A stretch of DNA of 64,000 bases from assembly GCA_017416765.1 (NCBI GenBank), contig JAFQBE010000020.1, positions 1 through 64,000 on the forward strand. The letters run 5' to 3'. Positions within the stretch are counted from its first letter, which is position 1; each line of letters starts with the position of its first letter. Of the stretch, positions 17,184 through 25,401 are shown one piece after another. Under the pieces are notes generated by a model. The model was not told where the DNA came from and did no database searches. It was given only the letters and a program-made list of their open reading frames with translations. The translations under genes were made by a program, and so were the position numbers. The stretch is from Clostridia bacterium. Lineage in GTDB: Bacteria; Bacillota; Clostridia; Oscillospirales; Acutalibacteraceae.

Positions 17184-17732
17184 TCACAATTTGTATTTCT
17201 CTTTAAAATATTCCAAAACTAAATTTTGTAAGTCCATTAATAAAATACCGACCTTAACGCATTCTATTTTTATAGAACATTGCTGTGCTTTATGATTGTC
17301 ATTAAATACAACAAAGCATTTTTGATTTTCATCAAAATAATCACATTTGGAATGTGCAACAGCATTTCTTAAATGTCGCAAATAATTAATCTTTTCCTTA
17401 CTACCTTCGTTGTCATAAGTAGAATATGTATCATCTTCAACCATTGCGCATATTTGTTGATTAATTTTTGCGAAATGAGTTTCTAATTCATTATAAGATG
17501 TTTTTGAGAATAATTCTTTTGGAACGACTAATAACGCATATAGCATAATTTGCATTGAAGCAGGATTTCCAAGCCCTGACATTTTAATAATTGATTTAAA
17601 AGATTCATTTTCAAAAGGAAGATTTTCAAAATAATCACTATTAAGAAAATTATTATTAGACAGTTCGCCTAATAAAGCTGTAACTGACAAACTTTGCAAT
17701 AGCAAAGACTCTTCAGATGTAATATTAATCAT
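17184..17732 (-). CDS. HEPN-like domain protein (182 aa)
   Basis: All-helical, no signal peptide. The only motif is YLRHLRNAVAHSKCDYF near residue 125, which fits the Rx4-6H signature (R-NAVA-H) of HEPN domains; in active members this pair cuts RNA. The rest contains a Leu-rich N terminus and no recognisable partner domain. Start codon ATG 17732 lies inside the GNAT gene's stop (ATGA overlap), so translation is coupled to it. The DNA is visibly more AT-rich than its neighbours, as for recently acquired defence or toxin genes. The HEPN call rests on one short motif. Confidence 0.6.
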   Translation of the reverse strand: MINITSEESLLLQSLSVTALLGELSNNNFLNSDYFENLPFENESFKSIIKMSGLGNPASMQIMLYALLVVPKELFSKTSYNELETHFAKINQQICAMVEDDTYSTYDNEGSKEKINYLRHLRNAVAHSKCDYFDENQKCFVVFNDNHKAQQCSIKIECVKVGILLMDLQNLVLEYFKEKYKL

Positions 17733-18274
17733 TCCATATTCTCTCCATAAATTATTTTACTGTAGTACTCCACTCCCGAATAGCTGCCATCTGAATTTTT
17801 TCTTCTGTTTTGTATATATCCGTCTTTTTTGAAACCTGCTTTAAGCATAACTTTTGAAGATGCAACATTTAATTCATTACAAGAACATTCTACCAAATGG
17901 TAGTTTCTGTTATTCAACAAATAGTCAGATACAGCCTTTAATGCTTCTGTTGCATATCCCCTGCCCTGATATTCAAATAGTATTACATACCCTACATTAC
18001 AATAATTATTCTTTCTGTCTATTCCGTTAACCGAAATATTACCGATTGGTTCATCTGTATTTTTCAGTGCAATTACCCAACGCTCATAGTCGCTTGTATC
18101 AGACTCTGATATCCACTTTTTTATAACTTCAAGTTCTTCTTCTCTGCTTATTCTGGGTGGAGAAATAAATTTATGTAATCTTTCATCTTGCAAAAAACGA
18201 TATTGCATATCAATATCAGTTTCTTTATATCTGCGAATTATCAACCTATCTGTTTGAATAATCGGACAAAGCAT
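17729..18274 (-). CDS. GNAT-family N-acetyltransferase (RimJ/RimL type)
   Basis: 181 aa. It opens with IIQTDRLIIRRYKETD, typical of RimJ/RimL-like acetyltransferases, and has the acetyl-CoA pyrophosphate loop YQGRGYATEAL near residue 112 (Q-x-x-G-x-A) followed by NELNVASSKVMLKAGFKKDG, the usual motif-B region. It transfers acetyl to an amino group of a protein terminus or small molecule; the target is unknown. GGAGG lies 7 nt before ATG 18274. It overlaps the HEPN-like gene by 4 nt, giving a two-gene unit with a TG-extended TATAAT element upstream. Confidence 0.9.
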   Translation of the reverse strand: MLCPIIQTDRLIIRRYKETDIDMQYRFLQDERLHKFISPPRISREEELEVIKKWISESDTSDYERWVIALKNTDEPIGNISVNGIDRKNNYCNVGYVILFEYQGRGYATEALKAVSDYLLNNRNYHLVECSCNELNVASSKVMLKAGFKKDGYIQNRRKNSDGSYSGVEYYSKIIYGENME

Positions 18275-18388
18275 AGGTTTTCCTCCAAATCTGATTATTG
18301 CAAAACAATTATATCACATAGCTATTAAATAATTCAACCGATTAAACTCTATTTATTCTTTCAGTAAAAATAAAGAGAATAAAGCTGA

Positions 18389-18417
18389 AAAAGCCACTTC
18401 ATAAAGAAGTGACTTTA
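18389..18417 (-). terminator. Intrinsic terminator after the manganese-catalase gene
   Basis: AAAGCCACTTC (18390-18400) pairs with GAAGTGACTTT (18405-18415) with one wobble and a 4-nt loop. On the minus strand it is followed by TTTTTC, about 90 nt past the stop codon. Confidence 0.65.
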
Positions 18418-18507
18418 AGAAACAAAGCTTCAATTACGTTTTAAAGCTATCACCTTTAAATAATGTGTTCAGCAAAAAACGGTTATATTAAGCTCTGAAG
18501 AATTGCT

Positions 18508-19176
18508 TTACTTAAATGACGGCGGGGTAACTTTTGTATCCGAAAAAGGATTATTTTCAGGTGAAGGTTCGGACATACTGAAATACATTTTTGCGGCTTT
18601 GGTTGTTCCGAAGTCTTTATTTGAACCGCTGTTTTGCACCTTGTTGAATGCTTCACGGAACATTGCGTTATGAGCCTCTTCCCTGTTGAGAAGAAAATCA
18701 ATAGTTTCTCTTACCTTCTTATCATTAATCTGTCGGTAAAGATATTCATAAACAACTTTTGCTCGCTGTTCAGATGCAATATTTGAAAGCAGGTCTGCAC
18801 ACAAATCACCGGTAACAGAAACATAATCACCCGTCCACGAATAACCCGAAGCATTAATCAGACCGGGGTTAAGCCCCAAAAGAACATGGGTCTGAATTTC
18901 ACCAGCCGGAACAGATTCTGCACAGACATCGTGACCGTTTAAAAGGTTTATTGTCTGTGCCACCATTTCCATGTGTCCGAGTTCTTCCGCGGCAATATCA
19001 AGAAACAAATCTTTGATTTCAGGGTCTTTGATACGGAAACTCTGTGACATATACTGCATTGCGGCTTTCAGCTCACCGTTTGCACCGCCAAGCTGCTCCT
19101 GCAAAAGCGCTGCATATTGCGGATTCGGCTTTTCAACACCAACGGGATGAAAAAGCATTTTTTCGTGTTTAAACAT
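18508..19176 (-). CDS. Manganese-catalase family protein (CotJC-like)
   Basis: 222 aa ferritin-like four-helix protein. Metal ligands are spread as in Mn catalases: GGANGELKAAMQYMSQ (Glu, helix 1), AAEELGHMEMVAQTI (ExxH, helix 2), IASEQRAKVVYEYLY (Glu, helix 3) and NREEAHNAMFREAF (ExxH, helix 4). It should dismutate hydrogen peroxide. It is shorter than catalases of about 270-300 aa and ends in a Pro/Ser-rich tail, so it is closer to spore-coat CotJC of clostridia, although cotJA and cotJB are not here. GGAGG lies 7 nt before the ATG. A CATACTATA element (minus strand, 19212-19220) fits a sigma-K-like -10. Confidence 0.87.
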   Translation of the reverse strand: MFKHEKMLFHPVGVEKPNPQYAALLQEQLGGANGELKAAMQYMSQSFRIKDPEIKDLFLDIAAEELGHMEMVAQTINLLNGHDVCAESVPAGEIQTHVLLGLNPGLINASGYSWTGDYVSVTGDLCADLLSNIASEQRAKVVYEYLYRQINDKKVRETIDFLLNREEAHNAMFREAFNKVQNSGSNKDFGTTKAAKMYFSMSEPSPENNPFSDTKVTPPSFK

Positions 19177-19283
19177 ACTGTAACCTCCGTTTTATCTAAA
19201 AAACTTTGTGTTATAGTATGTGCATTATTCATTGCTTAATCAGAAATATATAACTTTTTAATTTAGAATTTAAGGTAGCTAAA

Positions 19284-19313
19284 TAAAAACCTGCCACAAA
19301 TGTGACAGGTTCC
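19284..19313 (-). terminator. Intrinsic terminator after the Asn/Gln-rich small ORF
   Basis: AACCTGCCAC (19288-19297) pairs with GTGACAGGTT (19302-19311) with one mismatch; on the minus strand TTTTTATTT follows. Its presence 65 nt after the small ORF supports that ORF being transcribed. Confidence 0.65.
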
Positions 19314-19378
19314 ATGTTAGCGACAATTCTTTAGAATTACAGCACCTTAGCTTAAATCAAAATAAAAGTTTTGATTAG

Positions 19379-19498
19379 TTATTTATTCTGATTGTCTCTG
19401 TTATTCTGGTTGCTTCTGTTGTTCTGATTATTCTGGTTATTCTGGCTGTTTCTGTTGTTCTGATTATTCTGGTTGTTTTTGTTGTTGCTGTTGTTCAT
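19379..19498 (-). CDS. Asn/Gln-rich 39-aa small protein
   Basis: ATG 19498 to TAA 19379. The protein is almost only Asn and Gln with scattered Arg, Lys and Ser, arranged as imperfect NNQN and NNRN units, with no hydrophobic stretch. Low complexity alone would argue against a gene, but GGGAGGTG lies 6 nt before the ATG and a terminator follows, so it is probably expressed. Short Asn/Gln-rich proteins of this sort occur in spore-formers, and the neighbouring manganese-catalase/CotJC-like gene fits a spore role; this is inference. A longer reading to 19618 has no ribosome site and overlaps the divergent gene. Confidence 0.6.
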   Translation of the reverse strand: MNNSNNKNNQNNQNNRNSQNNQNNQNNRSNQNNRDNQNK

Positions 19499-19586
19499 AT
19501 TCTCACCTCCCAAACGCTTTGTTAAGGATAGTTTTCCAGTTTTGAGGAAAACTATACACACAATAAAAGATTGCAAGGAGAAAAAT

Positions 19587-20720
19587 ATGCTTTTAATTTC
19601 AAACGGTCTTTTACACACAATGGAAAGCGATAAACCGTTGAAGGCGGATATTCTGATAGATAACGGTAAAATAATAAAAATAAAAGAGCAAATTCTTCCG
19701 TCAGCTGAAACAGAAATTTTTGACGCTGAAAACCTTAATGTTTATCCCGGATTTATAGATGCACACAGCCATATCGGAATTGCAGAAGACAGAATTTCAT
19801 CACAAAATGATACAAGTAACGAGAACACAAACCCCGTAACGCCCGCATTAAGAGGAATAGACAGCATAAACCCTATGGACAGCGCTTTTCACAATGCAAT
19901 TGCTGCAGGAATTACAGGTGTTATGGTAGGTCCCGGAAGTGCCAATGCTGTTGGCGGACAATTTGCATTTATAAAAACCTACGGCAGATGTATTGACGAT
20001 ATGGTTATTCTTGCCCCTGCTGCAATTAAAATAGCTTTCGGTGAAAATCCGATGAACTGTTACGGTCTTAACGGTAATATGCCGTCAAGCCGTATGGGAA
20101 TTGCTTCACTGATTCGAGAAGAATTGTTCCGCGCAAAACAATATTTTTCACAAAACCAATCGGGTAACAAGGATTTTACGCTGGAATGCTACAAAGAGCT
20201 TTTTGAAAAGAAAATTCCGCTTAAAGCTCACGCCCATCGAACCGATGACATTTTCACAGCAATAAGAATTGCCAAGGAATTTGACCTTGAGCTTACAATT
20301 GACCACTGCACGGAGGGCCACCTGATTGCGCAGGAAATTGCAGACAGCGGTTATCCTGCCATTGTAGGACCTTCTCTGGCTTCCCGCAACAAAGACGAAG
20401 TAAGTCTGTCAGATTTTAAAACCGTCGGTATTCTTCATAAAGCCGGAGTAAAGGTTGCAATAACCACCGACCATCCTGTTTCCAGAATACAGTATTTGCC
20501 ATTATGTGCAGGTATTGCAGCAAAAGAAGGCTTAGGTCAAACAGCTGCCCTGCGTGCAATTACCATTGATGCGGCACGAATATGCAGGGTTGACCACAGA
20601 TTAGGCAGCCTGAAAGAAGGCAAAGATGCCGATATTGTTATTTATGAAGGTAATCCTTTAGAAATAAATTCCGAAGTTAAAGCAACAGTTATAAACGGTG
20701 AAATCGTGTGGCGAAACTAA
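19587..20720 (+). CDS. Amidohydrolase-family metal-dependent hydrolase
   Basis: 377 aa, cytoplasmic. Layout is typical of the imidazolonepropionase/dihydroorotase branch: a small N-terminal beta domain (SNGLLHTME to VYPGFID), metal-binding DAHSHIG (His60, His62), further His ligands in KAHAHRTDD and TIDHCTEGH, a catalytic Asp in TTDHPVS, and the closing GSLKEGKDADIVIYEGNPL that all these enzymes share. It cleaves C-N bonds in a cyclic or linear amide; the substrate is unknown. ATG 19587 is chosen because AAGGAG lies 7 nt upstream. Monocistronic, divergent from the small Asn-rich ORF and terminated at 20729-20756. Confidence 0.9.
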   Translation: MLLISNGLLHTMESDKPLKADILIDNGKIIKIKEQILPSAETEIFDAENLNVYPGFIDAHSHIGIAEDRISSQNDTSNENTNPVTPALRGIDSINPMDSAFHNAIAAGITGVMVGPGSANAVGGQFAFIKTYGRCIDDMVILAPAAIKIAFGENPMNCYGLNGNMPSSRMGIASLIREELFRAKQYFSQNQSGNKDFTLECYKELFEKKIPLKAHAHRTDDIFTAIRIAKEFDLELTIDHCTEGHLIAQEIADSGYPAIVGPSLASRNKDEVSLSDFKTVGILHKAGVKVAITTDHPVSRIQYLPLCAGIAAKEGLGQTAALRAITIDAARICRVDHRLGSLKEGKDADIVIYEGNPLEINSEVKATVINGEIVWRN

Positions 20721-20728
20721 AAAGCAAA

Positions 20729-20755
20729 AAAAAGACAGTCCGCAGACTGTCTTTT

Positions 20756-20756
<1 letters not shown>
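20729..20756 (+). terminator. Intrinsic terminator after the amidohydrolase gene
   Basis: AAAAAGACAGTC (20729-20740) and GACTGTCTTTTT (20745-20756) form a 12-bp stem with a CGCA loop. Its last base touches the CCA end of the convergent tRNA-Ala gene. Confidence 0.85.
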
Positions 20757-20831
<75 letters not shown>

Positions 20832-20880
20832 GAGTGCTTGAATATAATATCACATTAAAGAAAATAAATCAAGAGAAAAA

Positions 20881-21714
20881 TTAAATTATTTTTTGCAAGC
20901 CTAAAAAGTAGATAAGAACCAACGCGCCGAGGACTATACGGTAAATACCGAAAAGCTTGAAATCCTTTTTCTTGATATAGCTCATAAGGAACTTTACAAC
21001 ACCGAGCGAAACCGCAAACGCTGTTACGCAGCCGACAAGCAGAACAATAATCTCATCAGTTGAAAAGCTGAAACCAAAATCAAGCAGCTTGAGTGCGCTA
21101 AGGCCGAACATTACCGGTACGGCAAGGAAAAACGTAAACTCTGCTGCCGCAACGCGCGATACGCCGATAATCAGCGCGCCGATAATTGTGGAACCCGAAC
21201 GCGAAGTACCGGGAATTATTGAAAGCACCTGAAACAAACCGATTAACAAAGCCTCTTTATAGCTTATCATTTCAAGCTGATTTGTTTTCGGTGTTTTATT
21301 TTTTGCCATATTTTCTATGACTATGAATGCCACACCGTAGATAATAAGAGTCAGCGCAATTACAACGGGTGTATGTAGCCGCGATTCGATAAAATCATCA
21401 AAAAGCAGGGTTACAACAGCACCGGGAATACAGGCGATTACAACCTTAACCCACAGAGAAAAGGTATCCTTTTTTATTTTCATGCCGTTATTGATTTCAA
21501 ACGGTATCATGCGCTTGAAGAACACGCTTACAACCGCAAGAATTGCACCAAGCTGAATTACAACAAAGAACATTTCTTTAAATGCGTCGCTCATTTCAAG
21601 CTGTAAAAACTCATCGACGAGCAGCATATGCCCCGTACTGCTGATAGGCAGCCATTCGGTTATACCTTCGACAATGCCGAGAAAAACAGCTTTTAAAATT
21701 TCGGTTATATTCAT
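20881..21714 (-). CDS. uppP: Undecaprenyl-diphosphate phosphatase UppP (BacA)
   Basis: 277-aa integral membrane protein with about eight hydrophobic helices. Both active-site motifs are visible: GIVEGITEWLPISSTGH (Glu16 and Glu20 of the (E/Q)xxxE motif) and PGTSRSGSTIIGA (PGxSRSGxT). It dephosphorylates undecaprenyl diphosphate so the carrier can be reused for peptidoglycan and other envelope polymers, and over-expression of family members gives bacitracin tolerance. ATG 21714 has AAAGGAG 9 nt upstream; a TTG at 21735 would put that site inside the gene. It is divergent from the TIR gene and separated from it by about 110 bp. Confidence 0.96.
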   Translation of the reverse strand: MNITEILKAVFLGIVEGITEWLPISSTGHMLLVDEFLQLEMSDAFKEMFFVVIQLGAILAVVSVFFKRMIPFEINNGMKIKKDTFSLWVKVVIACIPGAVVTLLFDDFIESRLHTPVVIALTLIIYGVAFIVIENMAKNKTPKTNQLEMISYKEALLIGLFQVLSIIPGTSRSGSTIIGALIIGVSRVAAAEFTFFLAVPVMFGLSALKLLDFGFSFSTDEIIVLLVGCVTAFAVSLGVVKFLMSYIKKKDFKLFGIYRIVLGALVLIYFLGLQKII

Positions 21715-21739
21715 AAGAAAATTCTCCTTTATCAACTGA

Positions 21740-21769
21740 TTGACTTAAACAAGTATAAATGATATACTT
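21740..21769 (+). promoter_or_regulatory. Promoter of the TIR gene with an overlapping palindrome
   Basis: TTGACT (21740-21745), 17-nt spacer and TATACT (21763-21768) make a near-consensus sigma-A promoter. AAGTATA-AATGA-TATACTT (21751-21769) is a perfect 7-bp inverted repeat covering the -10, the position expected for a repressor operator. Confidence 0.65.
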
Positions 21770-21822
21770 TATTATGTATATATGTAATCTTGCACAAATT
21801 TTTAACTGTGGGGGATATTTTT

Positions 21823-23970
21823 ATGGCTGTATTCAAATGTAAAATGTGCGGAGCAAGTCTTGACGTACGCTCAGGTTCAACCATAATAACCTGTGAATAC
21901 TGTGGTTCAACGCAGACCTTACCACACCTGAACGATGAACTTATTGCAAACCTTTTTAACCGTGCCAATAACCTGAGATTAAAATGTGAATTTGACAAAG
22001 CTGCTCAGGTTTACGAAAAAATACTCAACGAAAACAACAGTATGGCAGAAGCACACTGGGGATTGTTGCTTTGCAAATACGGCATTGAATATGTTGAAGA
22101 CCCCAAAACCTACAAACGCATCCCCACCTGCCACAGAACACAGTATGAATCCATACTGTCCGATGTTGATTACCTTGCTGCGCTTGCAAATTCAGACGGT
22201 GAAGCAAAAGAAATATATAAAAACCAGGCACAGGAAATAGCAAACCTACAGAAAGATATACTTACAATAGTCAAAAATGAAAAACCGTTTGATGTTTTTA
22301 TTTGTTACAAAGAAACCGATGAAAACGGAAAAAGAACGGTTGACAGCACCCTCGCCAACGATATTTATTACCAGCTTACGCGTGAGGGCTTAAAAGTATT
22401 CTATGCCGCTATAACACTCGAGGATAAACTCGGCATAGAATATGAACCGTACATATTTGCCGCCCTCAATTCAGCAAAAGCTATGCTTGTCATCGGCACA
22501 AAACCCGAACACTTTGATTCCGTCTGGGTCAAAAACGAATGGTCGCGATACTTGAAAATAATTAAAACTGACCGTTCAAAAATGCTTATCCCCTGCTACC
22601 GCGATATGGATGCATATGATTTACCCGAAGAATTTTCTCACCTTCAGGCACAGGATATGAGCAAAATAGGCTTTGTAAACGATATTGTACGCGGAATCCA
22701 AAAAATTGCAGGCAGCTCCCCTGACAAAGAACCGGTTATTGTAAATTCAGCGGCAGGCAATTCCGCCGCATTGTTAAAGCGAGCATTCCTTATGCTTGAA
22801 GACGGCGATTTTGCACGCGCTGACGAATTCTGCGAGCAAGTGCTTAACATCGACGCTGAAAATGCACAGGCATACCTCGGCAAGCTAATGGTTGAATATA
22901 AAGCCAGAACTACAGACGATTTAAAAAAATGCTTTAAACCCATTTTTGACAGCGGAAACTTTCAGAAAGCCCAACGCTTCGGCGACGCTGCGTTCAATGA
23001 AAAGCTTGAAGAAATTGTAAAACCGGTCAGACAGTATTTTGAAGAACTGCGTATTGCCGCAGAAAAAGCAGCAAAAGAAGCAGAACAGAAGCGACTGAAA
23101 AAAGCAAAAATAGCTAAAATATTTTTAACAGTTTTATTATTCGCAATACTTGCAGCTATAGCAGGCTTCATATTGAATCTTACGGTATTTATTCCGCAGG
23201 GGCAGTATAACGATGCGCTGAAACTGGCCGACGAAGGAAAATACGAAGAAGCTATTTCTATGATGGAAGGAATACCGGATTATAAGGATTCTGCAGAACA
23301 AATAAAATTAATTGAAGAAAAACAAATCGAATCTGCCATGCCTGATTATGATTTCGGTAAAGTTATTGAAAATCCAAAAAAATCTGATTTTAATGTTTTT
23401 TATAATATGATTAAAACCAGTGCACCGGTATGGCAATCTATGACCTCTTTTGTTTCGGAAAGCACTGAAACAAAAGAAATTATAGAAAACATAATTCTTA
23501 GCGGAAGTACTCCCATTGGCATTTTTTACCATTTTGATTTTGAAAAAGAATATGTATTGGATCCTCATTTCGTACCTACCGAAGAAGAAAAATATGCAAC
23601 TGAATACTGCAGATATAACGCCGGTGATATCGACTGGTTATTAAAAGCAATATTTGACAAAAACCCGATTCGTTATAGACGCAGCACAGTTGATTGGACC
23701 TCATTGTATTTTGAAGATAAATATTTTTATAGATTTTCGTTGGAAGCCGGTGCCGGAATAGGTATAACAGATGTTGTCAAATTCACTCCTAAATACAAAG
23801 AAATTGAAGATAATGTTTACAAATTTACCATCAATGCTACTACTGAATGGGAATATGATTATGGCGAAACCCAGGATTACAAATGGGAGTTCGTAGCAAC
23901 ACCGATGAAAAGTAAGGATTTCGGCACATACTGGAAGATTATTTCTTTCACACAGTTAAATACAAAGTAA
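21823..23970 (+). CDS. Zinc-ribbon, TIR-domain membrane protein
   Basis: 715 aa. An N-terminal zinc ribbon has CKMC (Cys6, Cys9) and CEYC (Cys24, Cys27). A helical TPR-like stretch follows at about 45-140. The TIR domain runs from about 154 (KPFDVFICYKETDENGK) to 285; it includes LKVFYAAITLEDKLG and SVWVKNEWSRY, where Glu239 occupies the position of the catalytic Glu of TIR NADases. A TPR-like segment follows, then one membrane helix at about 433-452, and about 260 residues that face the other side of the membrane. TIR enzymes cleave NAD or make signal nucleotides; whether this one is active is not known. GGGGG precedes ATG 21823. Monocistronic between two strong signals. Confidence 0.85.
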   Translation: MAVFKCKMCGASLDVRSGSTIITCEYCGSTQTLPHLNDELIANLFNRANNLRLKCEFDKAAQVYEKILNENNSMAEAHWGLLLCKYGIEYVEDPKTYKRIPTCHRTQYESILSDVDYLAALANSDGEAKEIYKNQAQEIANLQKDILTIVKNEKPFDVFICYKETDENGKRTVDSTLANDIYYQLTREGLKVFYAAITLEDKLGIEYEPYIFAALNSAKAMLVIGTKPEHFDSVWVKNEWSRYLKIIKTDRSKMLIPCYRDMDAYDLPEEFSHLQAQDMSKIGFVNDIVRGIQKIAGSSPDKEPVIVNSAAGNSAALLKRAFLMLEDGDFARADEFCEQVLNIDAENAQAYLGKLMVEYKARTTDDLKKCFKPIFDSGNFQKAQRFGDAAFNEKLEEIVKPVRQYFEELRIAAEKAAKEAEQKRLKKAKIAKIFLTVLLFAILAAIAGFILNLTVFIPQGQYNDALKLADEGKYEEAISMMEGIPDYKDSAEQIKLIEEKQIESAMPDYDFGKVIENPKKSDFNVFYNMIKTSAPVWQSMTSFVSESTETKEIIENIILSGSTPIGIFYHFDFEKEYVLDPHFVPTEEEKYATEYCRYNAGDIDWLLKAIFDKNPIRYRRSTVDWTSLYFEDKYFYRFSLEAGAGIGITDVVKFTPKYKEIEDNVYKFTINATTEWEYDYGETQDYKWEFVATPMKSKDFGTYWKIISFTQLNTK

Positions 23971-23977
23971 AATGCAC

Positions 23978-24016
23978 AACAACCTGCCGCTCAAATCAAG
24001 AGGCAGGTTGTTTTAT
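23978..24016. terminator. Bidirectional terminator between TIR and phosphoesterase genes
   Basis: AACAACCTGCC (23978-23988) pairs with GGCAGGTTGTT (24002-24012) around a 13-nt loop; TTTATACTTTTTT follows on the plus strand. Confidence 0.8.
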
Positions 24017-24029
24017 ACTTTTTTAACCG

Positions 24030-25232
24030 TTAAACGGTAAATTCTGCGGCAAGGCTGTTTGATGATTTGTTATTCCAAAAGCCCCTTGCTGTAATATTGA
24101 GTGTATACTCGCCGCCTGCAAGGTTTTCAATTTTGCAGCCGATTGTTTCGGGCATATTTTTGATATAGTACCTTGACCAGAAGCAAAGCTGACGGACAAT
24201 AGCGTTATCGCTCTTGCGGCGGACTGTTACCTTATAGTCATTTACGCGGTCCTCATCAATTTTTGCCTGAGTAAACTCAACGGACACATCGTTGCCTTCT
24301 GTTTTAATTTCAACCTTTGCATCATCGGCAAAATAAGGCTTTACACTTGTGTTATAGCGTTCGTCGGTATAGGTGAATGTATCAGGCTCCCACGGAGTTT
24401 CGATAAGCCATTCGTAGCCGAAAAAGCTTTCGGTAAGCACATCGTAGGGCTTTAATAACACCCTGCCGTTTGCATCTGCTTCAACGATAACGAACTGCGC
24501 CGCTTCAGCTTCATTGGGCGGAACGGTACCGTATATTTTATCAAACTCATCAAGCTCAAAATACTTAAAGCTGCCTGTACCTACGCTTGTGAAATGCTGC
24601 TGGTGGATTGAACGAGGGTCATTTGCAGGCGCATGGGAGTGACCGGAAAAGTCAATAATCTGCGGGTAATTCATAAGGATATCAGTGATTTCGTCTTCAC
24701 CCCAGTAAATATTGCCGTAAACAGTACCCTGAATATGCGGATGCTGGAAGAAGAAAACGGGCTTGAACGGATTATCTGATACAGCTTTATCAAGTTCAGC
24801 CCTTATCCATTCGCGCTTTTCATCGCTGAAATGGCAGCCCTTTGTTGTTGTAACGGATACGAAATGAAAGCCGTTGATAACAATGTGATTGTCTGCAGGA
24901 ATATTAAAGATGCGGTCAAACTTTTCAAGTGCCGCTTCTTCGCCGCCGTCACAGAAAAATTCGTGGCTTGCCATAGTGAGCAGCCATTTTGTTCCGGGCT
25001 TTAAGCATTCGTCAAATGCATCCTTGACATCCTGCATCTGTTCATCTCTGCCGCCGTCGGCAAAGTCACCGTTGATACAGACAAGATCGAGGTTTTTGTA
25101 TTCACAGCTTTCTGCGTATTTATATGCAAGCGCCAGACCCTTGCGGAAGTTTTCAACCCTCTGCGGATGTTCGCGGTTGGCATGCAAATCGCTTGAAGCA
25201 ATAAATCTTATAACAGGTGTAAAATTTTCCAT
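24030..25232 (-). CDS. Cytoplasmic calcineurin-like metallophosphoesterase
   Basis: 400 aa, no signal peptide. Metal-site motifs in order: ASSDLHANREH, INGDFADGG, MASHEF (where most relatives have GNHE/D), FFFQHPHIQG and DFSGHSHAP. After the phosphoesterase domain (about 1-270) comes a beta-rich C-terminal domain of about 120 residues resembling an Ig/fibronectin fold. It hydrolyses a phosphoester whose identity cannot be read from the sequence. ATG 25232 is the start: AAAGGAG lies 11 nt upstream, and the longer open frame to 25307 has no ribosome site. It is divergent from the secreted phosphoesterase gene. Confidence 0.85.
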   Translation of the reverse strand: MENFTPVIRFIASSDLHANREHPQRVENFRKGLALAYKYAESCEYKNLDLVCINGDFADGGRDEQMQDVKDAFDECLKPGTKWLLTMASHEFFCDGGEEAALEKFDRIFNIPADNHIVINGFHFVSVTTTKGCHFSDEKREWIRAELDKAVSDNPFKPVFFFQHPHIQGTVYGNIYWGEDEITDILMNYPQIIDFSGHSHAPANDPRSIHQQHFTSVGTGSFKYFELDEFDKIYGTVPPNEAEAAQFVIVEADANGRVLLKPYDVLTESFFGYEWLIETPWEPDTFTYTDERYNTSVKPYFADDAKVEIKTEGNDVSVEFTQAKIDEDRVNDYKVTVRRKSDNAIVRQLCFWSRYYIKNMPETIGCKIENLAGGEYTLNITARGFWNNKSSNSLAAEFTV

Positions 25233-25333
25233 TATTATGTAAATCTCCTTTGAGCTTGATTTCTTTTTGATTTTACCACAACTGAAGATATATGGCAACC
25301 AAAACATAAAATAAAAAATTAACTTTTATTTAA

Positions 25334-25363
25334 TTGACATATGGGAAAATAAGGTTGTATAAT
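25334..25363 (+). promoter_or_regulatory. Consensus promoter of the secreted phosphoesterase gene
   Basis: TTGACA (25334-25339), 18-nt spacer and TATAAT (25358-25363); both hexamers are perfect. AAAGGAAA and ATG 25402 follow. Confidence 0.75.
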
Positions 25364-25401
25364 TATTTTATAAAAATTTTTTAACGAAAGGAAATATAAA
25401 A

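Noticed and set aside
19379-19618. 79-aa version of the Asn/Gln-rich protein
   Set aside because: The extra N-terminal part lacks a ribosome site and overlaps the start of the amidohydrolase; the ATG at 19498 has GGGAGGTG.
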